The notes beneath the pieces were generated by a model. That model was given only the letters and a program-made list of their open reading frames with translations, was not told the origin of the DNA and ran no database searches. Positions 28,000-36,786 of a DNA stretch of 64,000 nt are shown piece by piece. The position numbers and the translations under genes are program-made. The stretch is taken from NCBI RefSeq assembly GCF_003367175.1, contig NZ_QRGA01000003.1, forward strand, positions 248,681-312,680, read 5' to 3'. This DNA is from Trinickia dinghuensis. GTDB taxonomy: Bacteria; Pseudomonadota; Gammaproteobacteria; Burkholderiales; Burkholderiaceae. How positions within the stretch are numbered: position 1 is the stretch's first letter; every line of letters starts with the position of its first letter.

Positions 28000-28234
28000 A
28001 TTCTGTGTCCTGACGTTCGAAATGGCCCGGCTTTGCGAGAATCGCTAATTATTTTGGTGTCCTGCCTATTTTGCTGCACAACGATCGGATTCTATCAGAG
28101 CATGCGAGCGGCGCGACCCTGAAAACCTCGCCGATAGGCACGCGCTGGCGCAAATTGAGGAGGCGTACTAGATCCGAACCCGCGGGATGCGCCCGATTCG
28201 CCGCCCTTTCGTATGCGCGCGCGTCACGCCACGC

Positions 28235-28948
28235 TCATTGCGCGGTGAACGGCGCCGCCGTGTCGACGCCGCTTGCCGCGCCGACCGTTTCGAAGTCCTT
28301 GGCTCGCAGGCTGACTTTGCGTGCATAAGCGGTCGAGCCGCCGTAGCTCTTGAGCGCGGCGCCCACGTCGCCGCGTGCCGATTCGAGGTAGCCGTGCAGA
28401 ATGGCCGAGCCCGCCTCGATATTGGCGGCCGGTTCGGTCAAGTCGAGATTCTTGACGAGCCGCTTATGCGCCGCCGGCACCACTTGCATGAGGCCCGTCG
28501 CGCCGTGCTTGCCGCGCGCGTGGTCCTGAAAGCGCGATTCGATCGAGATGATCGCCAGTACGAGCGCGGGCGGCAGGGAATACTTCGACGCCGAAGCCAT
28601 TACCGCCGACGAGATCTGCTCGGCCTTCGCGCGCGCAAGCCCGAATCGCCGCGTGAGCATGTCGCGGATACGATGAACCTGCCCGGGCGCGGGATCGCTG
28701 GCCGGAATCGGTGCCAGAGCGACGGGGTCGGATGCGGCAGCCTCGGGCGCGGCCGCGGCTGCCAGGATCGCCTGCACGGACGGCAGGGCGGCCGCTTGAA
28801 CGCTCGACGACGATGCCGCAGCTAGAGAATGCGATGCCCCAACGGCAGCCGCCGCCCCCGCGAGCGCGCGCGATGCTTCGGACTCCTGCGCATTGACGGA
28901 CGCAGCGAGACCCAGCGAAAGCAGCAGCAGGCAGAAAAGTCGACTCAT
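28235..28948 (-). CDS. Lytic transglycosylase (SLT domain), periplasmic
   Basis: 237 residues: a signal peptide (1-20, ending SVNA), an Ala/Ser-rich linker to about 90, then an SLT-type domain. The catalytic Glu is E137 in AIISIESRF, followed by GATGLMQVVP at 149-158 and the closing SYGGSTAYARKV (the usual AYNAG equivalent is changed). It cleaves the glycan strands of peptidoglycan. The family call is good; the modified YNAG-like motif makes activity slightly uncertain. Confidence 0.87.
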   Translation of the reverse strand: MSRLFCLLLLSLGLAASVNAQESEASRALAGAAAAVGASHSLAAASSSSVQAAALPSVQAILAAAAAPEAAASDPVALAPIPASDPAPGQVHRIRDMLTRRFGLARAKAEQISSAVMASASKYSLPPALVLAIISIESRFQDHARGKHGATGLMQVVPAAHKRLVKNLDLTEPAANIEAGSAILHGYLESARGDVGAALKSYGGSTAYARKVSLRAKDFETVGAASGVDTAAPFTAQ

Positions 28949-29183
28949 TACGTATGGGGAATGTGACAGTGCGCCGCATTATAGCGGCTCATTTCGCGCT
29001 GTTCAGGGGGACCGATTGAATCATCAGTCAATTAAAAGGGGCCGCGTTGCTCACAGGACGCAGAGACGGGGATGCCGCGCGGCAGCCGGCTATTCGTCCG
29101 TCTTTATCCGTCGCGCTGTTCTTTAAGGGGGTCTTAAGTAACGGCAGCAGACAATCGCCCCCTTCTGATCGAGACTACGCACC

Positions 29184-29792
29184 ATGTCACTCACCGAACT
29201 CGAAGCGCTGAATCGGGCGCTATTTCTTGCGATCGACGCCACGTCCGCCACGCCGGTCTGGCTGATCGGGACCGCACGGATCGTCGCGAACGACTTGATC
29301 TGGTCGATTCCGTTGGTATTAGCCGGTCTCTGGCTGACCGGAGACGCGCGCCGGCGCGAAACGGCGCTCCGGGCGTGCGTCGTCGCCCTGGTGGCGCTCG
29401 GCGTGAATCAACTGATCGGTCTAGCCTGGCAACACCCGAGGCCGTTCGCGATCGGCCTGGGTCAAACGTTTCTCGCGCATGCCCCCGACTCCTCGTTTCC
29501 GAGCGATCACGGGACGGTCTTTTCGGCCATCTTCATCACGCTATTTGCGCGAGGCATGTCGCGCCTCGGCGCATTGACGCTCGTGTGCGGAATCGCCGTG
29601 GCATGGGCCCGCGTTTTCCTAGGCGTGCATTTCCCGTTCGATATGATCGGCGCCTTCGGCGTAGCCGCGGCCACCTACGCTGTCATCACGCCGCTTTGGA
29701 ACTATGCAGGGTCTCAACTGACGAGCCTTGCCGTCGCCGCTCACCGCCGGTTGTTCGCGGCGCCGATCCGGCACGGCTGGCTGCGCCCTTAG
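29184..29792 (+). CDS. PAP2-family membrane phosphatase, undecaprenyl-diphosphatase (BcrC-like)
   Basis: A 202-residue membrane protein with five or six hydrophobic segments and the three acid-phosphatase motifs: QHPRPF (83-88), PSDH (106-109), and ARVFLGVHFPFD (142-153; R143 and H149). These residues face the periplasm in BcrC-type enzymes, which recycle undecaprenyl pyrophosphate. The gene stands alone, 235 nt downstream of the divergent transglycosylase start; nothing distinct is seen in that gap. Confidence 0.87.
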   Translation: MSLTELEALNRALFLAIDATSATPVWLIGTARIVANDLIWSIPLVLAGLWLTGDARRRETALRACVVALVALGVNQLIGLAWQHPRPFAIGLGQTFLAHAPDSSFPSDHGTVFSAIFITLFARGMSRLGALTLVCGIAVAWARVFLGVHFPFDMIGAFGVAAATYAVITPLWNYAGSQLTSLAVAAHRRLFAAPIRHGWLRP

Positions 29793-29800
29793 GCAAGCAT

Positions 29801-29830
29801 GGATGGGCAACTGGCCTAGCCCGTCCATCC
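29801..29830 (+). terminator. Possible terminator hairpin after the PAP2 gene
   Basis: GGATGG (29801-29806) pairs with CCATCC (29825-29830), with a further GGGC/GCCC possibility inside and a weak T-run (CCCCTTT) after it. It lies nine nt after the stop codon. Confidence 0.35.
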
Positions 29831-30185
29831 GCCCCTTTCATAGGCCGGCGCACCGCATACCGTGCGCGCAGGCTTTCCGCGAAAAGATCTCACGACAACA
29901 TTGCCCGCAGCGCAAGCTTAATTGCCGATATCATATTCATCTAACTTATCGCGCATTTAATTCGATTAAGCTATTGCGCGGCGCTTATGAGTAACAATAC
30001 TAAACAAATATCCTAATTCTGTAAGCAAAGATTGCCGTACAACACCCCTCAAAATAATCACGGCATAAAACGCCAAACCTTCCCGACTTCCGGCTCGGTT
30101 TATTGCCCGCCCCAAGGCGGAATGGTTCCATCACGGGTACTGCACACCGACCTAAACACGCGTACCCAAGCCGCGGGGATGGACC
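29831..30185. other. AT-richer intergenic region before the ATP-grasp gene
   Basis: No gene is supported. The stretch from about 29910 to 30070 is clearly richer in A/T than the surroundings. It may hold the promoter of the 30186-33202 cassette or a junction of imported DNA. No clear -35/-10 pair is seen. Confidence 0.4.
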
Positions 30186-31298
30186 ATGCCGAAATCAGCC
30201 GAACCCGATCACCAGCAGCCGAATACGATCGAGCCCAGCCTCTGCGACGGGGCGGCGCTCTTGCTGCCGCAAACCGCCCTATCCGGCCCCGCGCGCGCGC
30301 GCATCGAACCTCAGGCAGGAACGAACGCAAATAAGCACGTGGGCAGCGGACGCGCACGTCCGTCTTGGCTCACAACGGGTGCGCGCGGGGTATGGCACGC
30401 CGCAAAGCGTTTGATGACTGACGAGCAGTTTCTGAAACTTTCGCATCGGCGCCACGTGGGGCGCTTTCCCAACCTGTCCGCACCCACGACGTTCAACGAA
30501 TACATCCTTCACCGCTGCCTGCATCCGGAGCCGCATTGGAGCGAGCTGGCCGATAAGCTCGCCGTACGCGAGTTCGTCAAGCAGCGTATCGGCGAAGAAC
30601 ACTTGATCCCGCTCCTCGCCGTGCCCGACGTTTTTACCGAAGACGTGTTCGATTCGTTGCCGAACGCTTTCGTCATGAAGACGAACCACGGCTGCGCCTT
30701 CGTGGAGATCGTCGAGGACAAGCGCCGCACTTCGTTCGAACACCTGAACCGGCTCGCGCAAAAGTGGCTGGCCAAGGATTACTACCACGCAGGCCGCGAG
30801 AAACACTACCGGCCGATCAAGCCGCGGCTGTACTTCGAGCAATTGCTCAAGGACGAGTCCGGCCACATTCCGCCCGACTTGAAGATGAACATGTTCGGCC
30901 ACGACGCGACGGGCCCGATCATCTACGCAGGCATCGTCTCCGATCGCTTCGGCACGCCGCACGGCGATATTTTCGACGTGAACTGGAATCAGATCGACCT
31001 CGCAGTCGGCCACTACCCGAGAAGCAAGACCCCGCCGCCCCCGCCCCCCCATTGGGACGAAATCGTGCGCCTCGCCACGCGCCTGGCCGACGGCCTCGGC
31101 TACGTGCGCGTCGACCTGTACGTGCCCGACGGCAAGGTCTATTTCGGAGAACTGACCTTTACGCCCGGCGCGGGCGTCTTCCCCTTTCACCCCGATCGCT
31201 ACGACTACGAGTGGGGGCAGCTCTTCAAAAAGATGATCGAGGACGATCGGCGGGGGAAGGCTGCGCATCACCCATTCGAACAAGGCTCGCAAGTATGA
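30186..31298 (+). CDS. TupA-like ATP-grasp protein
   Basis: 370 residues. After a polar, probably disordered N-terminus of about 75 residues comes a complete TupA-like ATP-grasp domain (about 95-350): TTFNEYILHRCL, ELADKLAVREFVKQRIGEEHLIPLL, FVMKTNHGC, KPRLYFEQLLKDESG, and the closing YVRVDLYVPDGKVYFGELTFTPGAG with the metal-binding acidic residues. ATP-grasp ligases join a carboxylate to an amine or thiol through an acyl phosphate. TupA itself is linked to teichuronopeptide synthesis in Bacillus. The start codon overlaps nothing and could lie later. The stop overlaps the next start (ATGA), so it is cotranscribed with the DUF6875-like gene. Confidence 0.8.
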   Translation: MPKSAEPDHQQPNTIEPSLCDGAALLLPQTALSGPARARIEPQAGTNANKHVGSGRARPSWLTTGARGVWHAAKRLMTDEQFLKLSHRRHVGRFPNLSAPTTFNEYILHRCLHPEPHWSELADKLAVREFVKQRIGEEHLIPLLAVPDVFTEDVFDSLPNAFVMKTNHGCAFVEIVEDKRRTSFEHLNRLAQKWLAKDYYHAGREKHYRPIKPRLYFEQLLKDESGHIPPDLKMNMFGHDATGPIIYAGIVSDRFGTPHGDIFDVNWNQIDLAVGHYPRSKTPPPPPPHWDEIVRLATRLADGLGYVRVDLYVPDGKVYFGELTFTPGAGVFPFHPDRYDYEWGQLFKKMIEDDRRGKAAHHPFEQGSQV

Positions 31299-32068
31299 AC
31301 AACATGCAAACGACCCCTCTTCCGACGAACGATCTCGTCTCTCGCGCGCTCGCGCAAATCGAGCGGACACTCAGTCTATCGACCGATATCGCAACGGAAC
31401 CCGATCCCCGGTTGCGCGACACCTACACGGCCGGCCTCGCATGGATGCAGCGCTTCATCATGCGTCCGCATGCCGAGCTCGGACGCAAAGGCGCCGTCTG
31501 CCCTTTCGCGAAACCGTCGCACGACGAGCGCGCTTTGCTGTTCAGCGCATTCGATGCTGCGGACATGCCGTTCGACGCGTACATCGCCGCCTTGATGCGG
31601 TTGCCGTATCTGTTCGACAGCGTGGCCAAGGCGCGACCGGAGCCGTCTGAACTGCTGTCGCTAGCCGTGTTTCCGATCGGCTTGCAGGGCGACGTCTATT
31701 ACAAGTTCATCGATTGCGCGCACATGATCCTGAAGCCGTTCTACATGGAGTGCGGCTTGATGCTCGGGGAGTTCCATCCCCTGAGCACGGTGGGCGGCGC
31801 GCATGCCCCGTCGTTCCGGCCGATGCGTGCCGACGTCCCGCTGTTCGTCATCCGCGCCATGGCACTGCACGACGCGCTGTTCATCGACGGCGAATCGACG
31901 CCCGTCGGCATGCGCGTGCATGAGCTCGAATGCTTTCTGCGCTGGAATGCCGAGCGTCTGTCGGCGCCCGAAAAAGAGCGGGCCGTCGCGCGCCTCGAGC
32001 AACGCAGGGCCCAGCTCGCCGCTGACGATGCGGCGGCCCGGCCCGTGGCGCCGGCGCACAGCGTTTGA
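31295..32068 (+). CDS. DUF6875-like protein of unknown function
   Basis: A 257-residue protein translationally coupled to the ATP-grasp gene by a four-base overlap. It contains the GAVCPFAKP motif near 65-73 and a central block (YYKFIDCAHMILKPFYMECGLMLGEFHP) that I associate tentatively with DUF6875, a domain found in biosynthetic clusters. The C-terminus is helical and charged. There is no signal peptide. The Cys of CPFA could be catalytic, but this is speculation. Function is unknown. Confidence 0.65.
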   Translation: MNNMQTTPLPTNDLVSRALAQIERTLSLSTDIATEPDPRLRDTYTAGLAWMQRFIMRPHAELGRKGAVCPFAKPSHDERALLFSAFDAADMPFDAYIAALMRLPYLFDSVAKARPEPSELLSLAVFPIGLQGDVYYKFIDCAHMILKPFYMECGLMLGEFHPLSTVGGAHAPSFRPMRADVPLFVIRAMALHDALFIDGESTPVGMRVHELECFLRWNAERLSAPEKERAVARLEQRRAQLAADDAAARPVAPAHSV

Positions 32069-32176
32069 CGCGACGCCGTACGAAAGAGCAAACGCACACC
32101 GCAGTACTTGGGGCGGCCGCACCGGCGGCCGGTATCGATTCGAAGCCGATTGACGAAGCACGAGAGGAACACCGTG

Positions 32177-33202
32177 ATGGACGAATTGTCGTGGGAAGAA
32201 TGGCAAGCGCTTTGCGAAATGATGAACGGATATATCAAGACGCAGGTCCTCTCGACCGCATGCGATCTTGGGGTGTTCGACGTAATCGAGCGCGGCGCCA
32301 CCGTTGCCTCGCTGGCGAAGCAGCTTGAAATCGGCGAGCACGGCTGTCGAGTACTGTTGCTGGGCCTTAAGCAGCTGAAACTCGTGCGCGTGAGCGAAAC
32401 CGGTGCCATCGAGAATGCGCCGCTCGCGCGCCGCTGCTTGCTGCGCTCGGCCGAGCAGTCGATGGTTCCGTTCGTCCACTTGAACGATAAGATTCAGCAT
32501 CGCGCCTGCCTGCATTTCACGAAGGCTTTGCGCGAGGGCCGCAACGCCGGGCTCGACGAATTTCCCGGCGATACCCCAACGCTGTATGGCCGCATGGCCT
32601 CGGATCCGGCGCTCGAGCGGCTCTTTCACGCAGGCATGGGCGCTTACACCCGGCTCTCGCCGCGCATGATGGTGGTCAAGGAGTTCAGCGAGGTGTCGAG
32701 GCTCCTTGACGTCGGCGGCGGCGACGGCACGAACGCGATTCGGCTCTGCGAGCGCTATCCGTCGTTGAAGGTCACGCTGATCGACCTGCCGTCCGTGATC
32801 GAGAAAGCACGCGCCAACATCGAGGCGCACGGCCTCTCCGAGCGCGTGACCTGCGAAGCCGTCGACATGTTCACGGACCCTTGGCCGAGCGGCTGCGACG
32901 GCGTGATCTTCTCGCACGTGCTCGAGATTTTTTCACCCGAGCGAATTCAATTCCTCTACAAGAAGGCGCGCGCCTACCTCGAGCGCGGTCACCTTTTCGT
33001 CTGGTCGCTCATGTGCGACGACGACGAGGCGGGCGGCCTGCAGTCGGTCAAGTCGTCGCTGTATTTCGTCACTGTCGCGAGCGGCGAGGGCATGGCCTAT
33101 CCGGTCCGCGATCACGTAACGTGGCTGAACGACGCGGGCTTCGAAGTGGCGTCGACCTACGACGCCCGCGCGATCGATCACTGCGCCCTGGTCGCGCGTT
33201 GA
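32177..33202 (+). CDS. SAM-dependent O-methyltransferase (Methyltransf_2 family)
   Basis: 341 residues with an N-terminal winged-helix dimerisation domain (about 10-95; QVLSTACDLGVFDVIERGATVASLAKQL) and a SAM-binding domain with motif I RLLDVGGGDGTNAI near 174-187. VTLIDLPSVIEKAR and the VEIFSPERI-like segment (HVLEIFSPERIQFLY) follow. Related enzymes methylate hydroxyls of aromatic or polyketide metabolites (HIOMT/CrtF/PhzM group). ATG 32177 has AGAGGA upstream. It follows the DUF6875-like gene by 108 nt and completes an apparent three-gene cassette. Confidence 0.87.
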   Translation: MDELSWEEWQALCEMMNGYIKTQVLSTACDLGVFDVIERGATVASLAKQLEIGEHGCRVLLLGLKQLKLVRVSETGAIENAPLARRCLLRSAEQSMVPFVHLNDKIQHRACLHFTKALREGRNAGLDEFPGDTPTLYGRMASDPALERLFHAGMGAYTRLSPRMMVVKEFSEVSRLLDVGGGDGTNAIRLCERYPSLKVTLIDLPSVIEKARANIEAHGLSERVTCEAVDMFTDPWPSGCDGVIFSHVLEIFSPERIQFLYKKARAYLERGHLFVWSLMCDDDEAGGLQSVKSSLYFVTVASGEGMAYPVRDHVTWLNDAGFEVASTYDARAIDHCALVAR

Positions 33203-33297
33203 TGCTTCGCTCGGGCTGAGAATGCGAGGGGCCAAGGGGCAACCGCCGAGGAACGGCTGCCCGGGGGCGCGTATCGAGATCGAGGCACTCGCTCCGC

Positions 33298-33343
33298 TGT
33301 AGCACAAATGCGCTACACGGGGCGGCGCCCTCCCCTTTACAAT
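33298..33343 (+). promoter_or_regulatory. 20-bp palindrome plus -10 box before the response regulator
   Basis: TGTAGCACAAATGCGCTACA (33298-33317) has perfect 6-bp outer arms. A TACAAT -10-like box lies at 33338-33343, placing the palindrome centre near -42 of the predicted start. No -35 box is visible, as expected for an activator-dependent promoter. The same element recurs at 60839-60858. The predicted leader before ATG 33353 is very short. Confidence 0.5.
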
Positions 33344-33352
33344 CGCTCCATC

Positions 33353-34048
33353 ATGCAATCCAATTCCACCGGTTCCGAACCGAGCGCCATCCATGTCGCG
33401 ATCGTCGAGGACGACGCCAGCTTCCGCGAGGCACTGGCCCGTGCGATCGAGAGCGCGCCGGATATGCGAGTCGCCGGCGCCGCCACCACGCGCGCCGAAG
33501 GGCTTGCCTTGCTGCAAGGTGCGCCGGCCGACGTGCTGCTCGTCGATCTCGGCCTGCCGGACGGCTCCGGCATCGACGTCATCCAGGCGGCCGTACGGCA
33601 ATGGCCCGGTTGCAGCATCATGGTCAGCACCAACTTCGGCGACGAGACACACGTCATGCGCTCGATCGAGGCGGGGGCGGCCGGCTATCTGCTCAAGGAC
33701 AGCTCGCCCGCGCGCATGGCCGACGAGATTCGAAGCCTAGCCAGCGGCGGCAGCCCGATCAGCCCCATCATCGCGCGGCAGATCCTCGCGCGATTCCAGC
33801 AAGGCCGGGCCGCCGCGGCCCAGAGCGCGAAACCTGCCGCTACGCCGCCCCCCGCGCTGTCGGCACGCGAGAAGGAAGTCCTCGACTACATCACCAAAGG
33901 GTTCACGACCCAAGAGATCGCCCGCTTGATGGATCTGTCCCACTTCACCGTCCGCAGCTTCGTGCGCCGCATCTACGGGAAACTCGAGGTCAACTCCAAG
34001 GCGGAAGCCATTTATGAAGCCCGAACGCTGGGACTGCTGGGCGATTGA
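33353..34048 (+). CDS. NarL/LuxR-type two-component response regulator (orphan)
   Basis: 231 residues: a receiver domain (about 14-130) with the acidic pair E19-D20-D21, phosphoacceptor D65 (VLLVDLGLPDGSG) and K115 (YLLKDSS), an Ala/Pro linker, and a LuxR helix-turn-helix (about 168-226; LSAREKEVLDYITKGFTTQEIARLMDLS). No histidine kinase is encoded nearby, so the partner is elsewhere or absent. ATG 33353 begins just after the predicted promoter; the palindrome at 33298 suggests self-activation. Confidence 0.9.
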   Translation: MQSNSTGSEPSAIHVAIVEDDASFREALARAIESAPDMRVAGAATTRAEGLALLQGAPADVLLVDLGLPDGSGIDVIQAAVRQWPGCSIMVSTNFGDETHVMRSIEAGAAGYLLKDSSPARMADEIRSLASGGSPISPIIARQILARFQQGRAAAAQSAKPAATPPPALSAREKEVLDYITKGFTTQEIARLMDLSHFTVRSFVRRIYGKLEVNSKAEAIYEARTLGLLGD

Positions 34049-34070
34049 GCCGCGCCGTTTCGAGCGCGGC
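34049..34070. terminator. Hairpin between convergent genes
   Basis: GCCGCGC (34049-34055) and GCGCGGC (34064-34070) form a perfect 7-bp stem with an 8-nt loop directly after the response-regulator stop, between convergent genes. It has no T-run, so termination is only suggested. Confidence 0.3.
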
Positions 34071-34076
34071 ATGCGC

Positions 34077-35480
34077 TCACGCCTCCAACTGCTCCAGTAC
34101 CTTGCCCTTCGTTTCGATGCCGAGGAAGTGAACGGTAATCGCGGCCAGGAACGGCACGGCCGCAAGGATATAGAACGCGACGTCGAGATTGCCGCCGGTC
34201 ATCGTCTTCGAGACGATCGTCGGCGCGAAGATCGCCGCCACCTTCAGCCACGCGCCACCCACACCGCAGCCCATCGCACGGATGCTCGTGGGATAGAGTT
34301 CCGGTGTGTAGACGTAGGCAGTGATGAACCCGCTCGCCAGAAAACCGAGCGCCAACGCGCAGAATGCCGCGACGACGTACACGGACATCGTGTAGCACAC
34401 GCCCGCCATCGCCAGCGAAAGCGCGCAGAGCAGGAACGAGACGTTGATGATCGGCTTGCGGCCGACTTTGTCGACGAGCAGCGCGCACGCGAGCGAACCC
34501 AGCACACCGAGCACCGAGGCCGCCACGGCCAGATTCAGCGCGAGCTGCAGCGGCGCGTGATAGATCGTGCGGTAGATCGTCGGCAGCCAAGTCGACAAAC
34601 CGTACTGAATGAATCCGCACGTCATCCATAGCATCGCCACCGCGAGCGTGCGCTTCAGATACGCGGGCCCGAGCAGATCCTTCACGCTGCGCTTTGGATG
34701 GCGGCTCACCATCGCCTCGAACGCCTCGGCATTCGTAACCGGCGCAAGCACGCCCTTCGCCGTGCGCTCGAACGCCGTCACCGCGGCGTCGGCCTCGTCG
34801 AGCCGCTTGCGCTCGGCCAGCCAGCGCGGCGATTCGGGCACGATCCGGCGCAGCACGACGAACAGAATGAGCGGCATCGCGCCGATGAAGTACATCGCCT
34901 GCCAGCCGAAGCGCGGAACGACCCACGCGCCAAGCGCGTTCGACGCCAGCAGCCCGATCGGGAACACGATCTCGTAGAGCAGCACGAAACGGCCACGGCC
35001 GTGGGCGCGGCTAATCTCGTTGATGTACGTCGCCGCTACCGGCAGCTCGCCGCCGAGCCCGATCCCCTGCACGACGCGCAGCGCCGCGAACGCCGCGAAG
35101 CTCGGCGCGAAGCCGCATGCGATGCTCGTCACGCCGATGAGGCCCGAGCTCCACGCGATCGCGCGCACGCGGCCGTGCCGCTCGGCGAGCGACGGGAACA
35201 GAAAGGCGCCGAACAGCTGCCCGACCGACCCGGACGCGATCAGAAAGCCGATCGCCCAAGGCGTCAGATGCCACTTCTGAATCAGCATCGGCAGCGTCGT
35301 CGCGATCGTGATCACGTCGAAGCCGTCGAAGAACGTGGCCAGACCGATCAGCAAGCGCGCACGCACCTGCATGGCGTTCCTCGGCATCCGTTCGAGCCGC
35401 GCGATGATCGAGCCGCGCGTGTGCCGTTCGCTCGAATCGACGCCGCTCCCCTGCCCGATGAAATTGTCGATGGTTCGCAT
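34077..35480 (-). CDS. MFS transporter, aromatic-acid/sugar-porter-like
   Basis: A 467-residue, 12-TM major facilitator. LLIGLATFFDGFDVITIATTLPML opens helix 1 with the DGFD motif of aromatic acid:H+ symporters, and RVVQGIGLGGELPVAATYINE and ELYPTSIRAMGCG are also typical. It is the last gene of the Rieske operon (31 nt after the ferredoxin reductase, with GGAGG before ATG 35480). It is therefore inferred to take up that pathway's substrate. Confidence 0.88.
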   Translation of the reverse strand: MRTIDNFIGQGSGVDSSERHTRGSIIARLERMPRNAMQVRARLLIGLATFFDGFDVITIATTLPMLIQKWHLTPWAIGFLIASGSVGQLFGAFLFPSLAERHGRVRAIAWSSGLIGVTSIACGFAPSFAAFAALRVVQGIGLGGELPVAATYINEISRAHGRGRFVLLYEIVFPIGLLASNALGAWVVPRFGWQAMYFIGAMPLILFVVLRRIVPESPRWLAERKRLDEADAAVTAFERTAKGVLAPVTNAEAFEAMVSRHPKRSVKDLLGPAYLKRTLAVAMLWMTCGFIQYGLSTWLPTIYRTIYHAPLQLALNLAVAASVLGVLGSLACALLVDKVGRKPIINVSFLLCALSLAMAGVCYTMSVYVVAAFCALALGFLASGFITAYVYTPELYPTSIRAMGCGVGGAWLKVAAIFAPTIVSKTMTGGNLDVAFYILAAVPFLAAITVHFLGIETKGKVLEQLEA

Positions 35481-35511
35481 GCGTGTCGTCCTCCTGTCCC
35501 CAATGTGTGGT

Positions 35512-36786
35512 TTATGCGAGCGCCTTGCTCGTGTCGGTCAATGCCGATGGATCGACCGGGCGCCCTTGACTCATCCATTTGCGTGCGAGCTTCAACTCGC
35601 GCGGCGTATTGATCGCAATCGCGCCGCGCAGATGCCCATGCTCGACGAAGAACAGCGTCGCGCGCTTTTCGTCGAGGCTGCCGCGCACGATCGGCTCGGC
35701 GGCGGCGGGAATGTCGCCCAGGATCTGCAGGTTGACGTCGTACTGATCGGACCAGAACCACGGGATCTCGGCGTATGGCGTTCTCACGCCGAGCATCGCC
35801 TTCGCCGCCGCGATCGCCTGGTTCTGCGCGTTGGCCCACGATTCGAGCCGCACGCGGCGTTTGAGCCAGGCGTTCGGATGATTCGCGACGTCGCCGCAGG
35901 CGAACACGTTCGGATCGTCGGTCGCGCCGAATTCGTCGACGACGACACCGTCGGCCACCGCCAGCCCGGCCGCCTCGGCGAGCGCCGTATGCGGCGCGAG
36001 GCCGATGCCCGCCACCGCAAAGTCGGCGTCGAGCGCCGAGCCGTCGGAGAACGTCGCGCGGATACCGTCGTTGTGGTCGTCGGCAGCGCTACCGCCGTCG
36101 CCGTTACGGGGGAGATCGTCCAAAGCGAAGAGCGACGCGCCGAGGCGCACGTCCACGCCGTTCGCGCGATGCAGCGCCAGCAGGAAGTCGGACACCGCGG
36201 GCGGCACGGAACGGCCGCATAGACGCCCCGCCCCTTCGACGACAGTGACTTCCACGCCGAGCTTGCGCGCCGTGGCCGCCACCTCCAAGCCGATCCAGCC
36301 GCCCCCGACCACGAGCACGCGCCGGCTGCGGCGCAAGCGCTCGCCGAGCGCCACGGCTTCGTCGAGCGTGCGCAGATACGTGATGTGAGACGTCTTCACC
36401 ATTTGCTGCGGCAAGCGGCGCGCGGCCCCGCCCGTCGCGATCGCGAGCCGGTCGTACTGCACCTCGCGGCCCGAGCGCGTCTTGACGACACGCGCGGCCC
36501 GATCGATCGACGTCGCGCAATCGGGCTGCCACGCCTCGACGTTCAACGAAGCCAGCTCGTCGTGCTTGACCACGCGCACCGTTTCGATATCGGCGTCGCC
36601 CGCCAGCACGGCCTTCGACAGCGGCGGACGCTCGTACGGCGGATGCGTCTCGTCGGCGATCATCACGAGCCGCCCGGCGAAGCCTTCCTTGCGCAGCGTC
36701 TTCACGACCCAGCCGGCGGCTTGGCCGCCGCCGATCACGACGACGGTGCGCGGCGCTTCCTGTTCATGGTTGGCGTGGGCACTCAT
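35512..36786 (-). CDS. NAD(P)H:Rieske-ferredoxin reductase (FAD, disulfide-reductase fold)
   Basis: 424 residues with two dinucleotide-binding motifs: VVVIGGGQAAG near 15-25 for FAD, and VLVVGGGWIGLE near 155-166 for NAD(P)H. The VFACGDVA segment precedes the C-terminal domain, which contains PWFWSDQYD, diagnostic of oxygenase-coupled ferredoxin reductases. It would feed electrons to the Rieske ferredoxin (47205-47519). Its ATG overlaps the stop of the upstream dioxygenase gene by four bases. Confidence 0.92.
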   Translation of the reverse strand: MSAHANHEQEAPRTVVVIGGGQAAGWVVKTLRKEGFAGRLVMIADETHPPYERPPLSKAVLAGDADIETVRVVKHDELASLNVEAWQPDCATSIDRAARVVKTRSGREVQYDRLAIATGGAARRLPQQMVKTSHITYLRTLDEAVALGERLRRSRRVLVVGGGWIGLEVAATARKLGVEVTVVEGAGRLCGRSVPPAVSDFLLALHRANGVDVRLGASLFALDDLPRNGDGGSAADDHNDGIRATFSDGSALDADFAVAGIGLAPHTALAEAAGLAVADGVVVDEFGATDDPNVFACGDVANHPNAWLKRRVRLESWANAQNQAIAAAKAMLGVRTPYAEIPWFWSDQYDVNLQILGDIPAAAEPIVRGSLDEKRATLFFVEHGHLRGAIAINTPRELKLARKWMSQGRPVDPSALTDTSKALA

